39,846 bases of DNA from Bordetella parapertussis (GTDB taxonomy: Bacteria > Pseudomonadota > Gammaproteobacteria > Burkholderiales > Burkholderiaceae_C): assembly GCA_945890735.1 (NCBI GenBank), contig CAMDCZ010000016.1, forward strand, positions 1 through 39,846, given 5' to 3'. This document shows positions 39,643-39,846 of the stretch, one piece after another. Position 1 is the stretch's first letter, and every line of letters begins with the position of its first letter. The translations under genes were made by a program, and so were the position numbers. The notes under the pieces were generated by a model. It worked only from the letters and a program-made list of their open reading frames with translations, made no database searches and was not told the origin of the DNA.

Positions 39643-39846
39643 TCACGCAATGATCTTGGCAACCACACCGGCACCAACGGTCTTGCCGCCTTCGCGAATC
39701 GCGAAGCGCAAACCTTCTTCCATCGCAATCGGGTGGATCAACTTCACCGTGATCGACACGTTGTCGCCAGGCATCACCATCTCTTTGCCTTCTGGCAACT
39801 CGATCGCCCCGGTCACGTCGGTCGTGCGGAAGTAAAACTGAGGACG
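39643..39846 (-). CDS. tuf: Elongation factor Tu, C-terminal end (cut by window edge)
   Basis: Only the last 67 codons lie in the window. They read RPQFYFRTTDVTGAIELPEG, then MVMPGDNVSITVKLIHPIAM, and end GLRFAIREGGKTVGAGVVAK-IIA before TGA. This is domain III of EF-Tu, which contacts aminoacyl-tRNA and EF-Ts. The position upstream of tRNA-Trp, secE and nusG fits the second tuf copy (tufB) of proteobacteria. The rest of the gene lies beyond base 39846. Confidence 0.97.
   Translation of the reverse strand, partial: RPQFYFRTTDVTGAIELPEGKEMVMPGDNVSITVKLIHPIAMEEGLRFAIREGGKTVGAGVVAKIIA

Noticed and set aside
1..39846. CRISPR arrays, insertion sequences, prophage or toxin-antitoxin genes
   Set aside because: No regularly spaced direct repeats, transposase or integrase motifs, or att-like repeats were seen; gene order is chromosomal and compact.

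Overview
The window looks like chromosome from a GC-rich betaproteobacterium of the order Burkholderiales, most likely Comamonadaceae (Limnohabitans/Polaromonas/Acidovorax-like). This is inferred from the protein sequences, from the leftward order tuf - tRNA-Trp - secE - nusG - rplK - rplA - rplJ - rplL - rpoB - rpoC, from the rsmB - DUF4390 - ntrY - ntrX neighbourhood, and from the Thr in the RpoB rifampicin region that is usual in betaproteobacteria. No database search was possible. Coding density is very high: many neighbours overlap by 1-4 bases (ATGA, GTGA, TAATG, TGATG), and no gene-free stretch exceeds about 255 bases.

Layout. (1) Bases 1-2767, leftward: the head of a surface-polysaccharide operon, in the order RfaH-like antiterminator, undecaprenyl-diphosphate synthase, NYN-domain putative nuclease, dTDP-glucose 4,6-dehydratase (cut by the window edge). 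(2) 2850-3933, rightward: a phasin and a TetR regulator. (3) 3930-16555: an amide/peptide-catabolism neighbourhood. It holds an M20 amidohydrolase, a cytoplasmic molybdopterin oxidoreductase, and a leftward operon of substrate-binding protein, two permeases, fused double ATPase, amidase, FMN reductase and pantothenate kinase (coaX). A second amidase diverges from the head of that operon. (4) 16557-21889: a small coiled-coil/membrane protein, the large fused B12-dependent isobutyryl-CoA mutase IcmF with a palindrome upstream, phosphatidylserine decarboxylase, and an orphan polytopic membrane protein. (5) 21886-27356, leftward: LemA-like protein, RsmB, DUF4390 protein, NtrY-like kinase and an NtrX-like regulator without an AAA+ domain. 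(6) 27411-39846, leftward: the transcription/translation supercluster rpoC, rpoB, rplL, rplJ, rplA, rplK, nusG, secE, tRNA-Trp and the 3' end of tuf, with a strong attenuator-like hairpin between rplL and rpoB.

How the genes work together. The supercluster makes RNA polymerase, the ribosomal stalk and L1/L11, the general factor NusG and the SecE translocon subunit. The NusG paralogue RfaH at the other end of the window probably serves only the polysaccharide operon, and the UppS beside it would supply that pathway's lipid carrier. The ABC transporter plus two amidases and the M20 hydrolase suggest uptake and hydrolysis of amides or N-acylated small peptides. IcmF links branched and straight C4 acyl-CoA pools.

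I see no CRISPR array, insertion sequence, prophage or defence island. Nothing in the window is clearly a new system. The best candidates for a second look are the NYN gene inside the RfaH-headed operon, the amidase-flanked transporter, the IcmF upstream palindrome, and the hairpins around rplL/rpoB and tRNA-Trp/secE.
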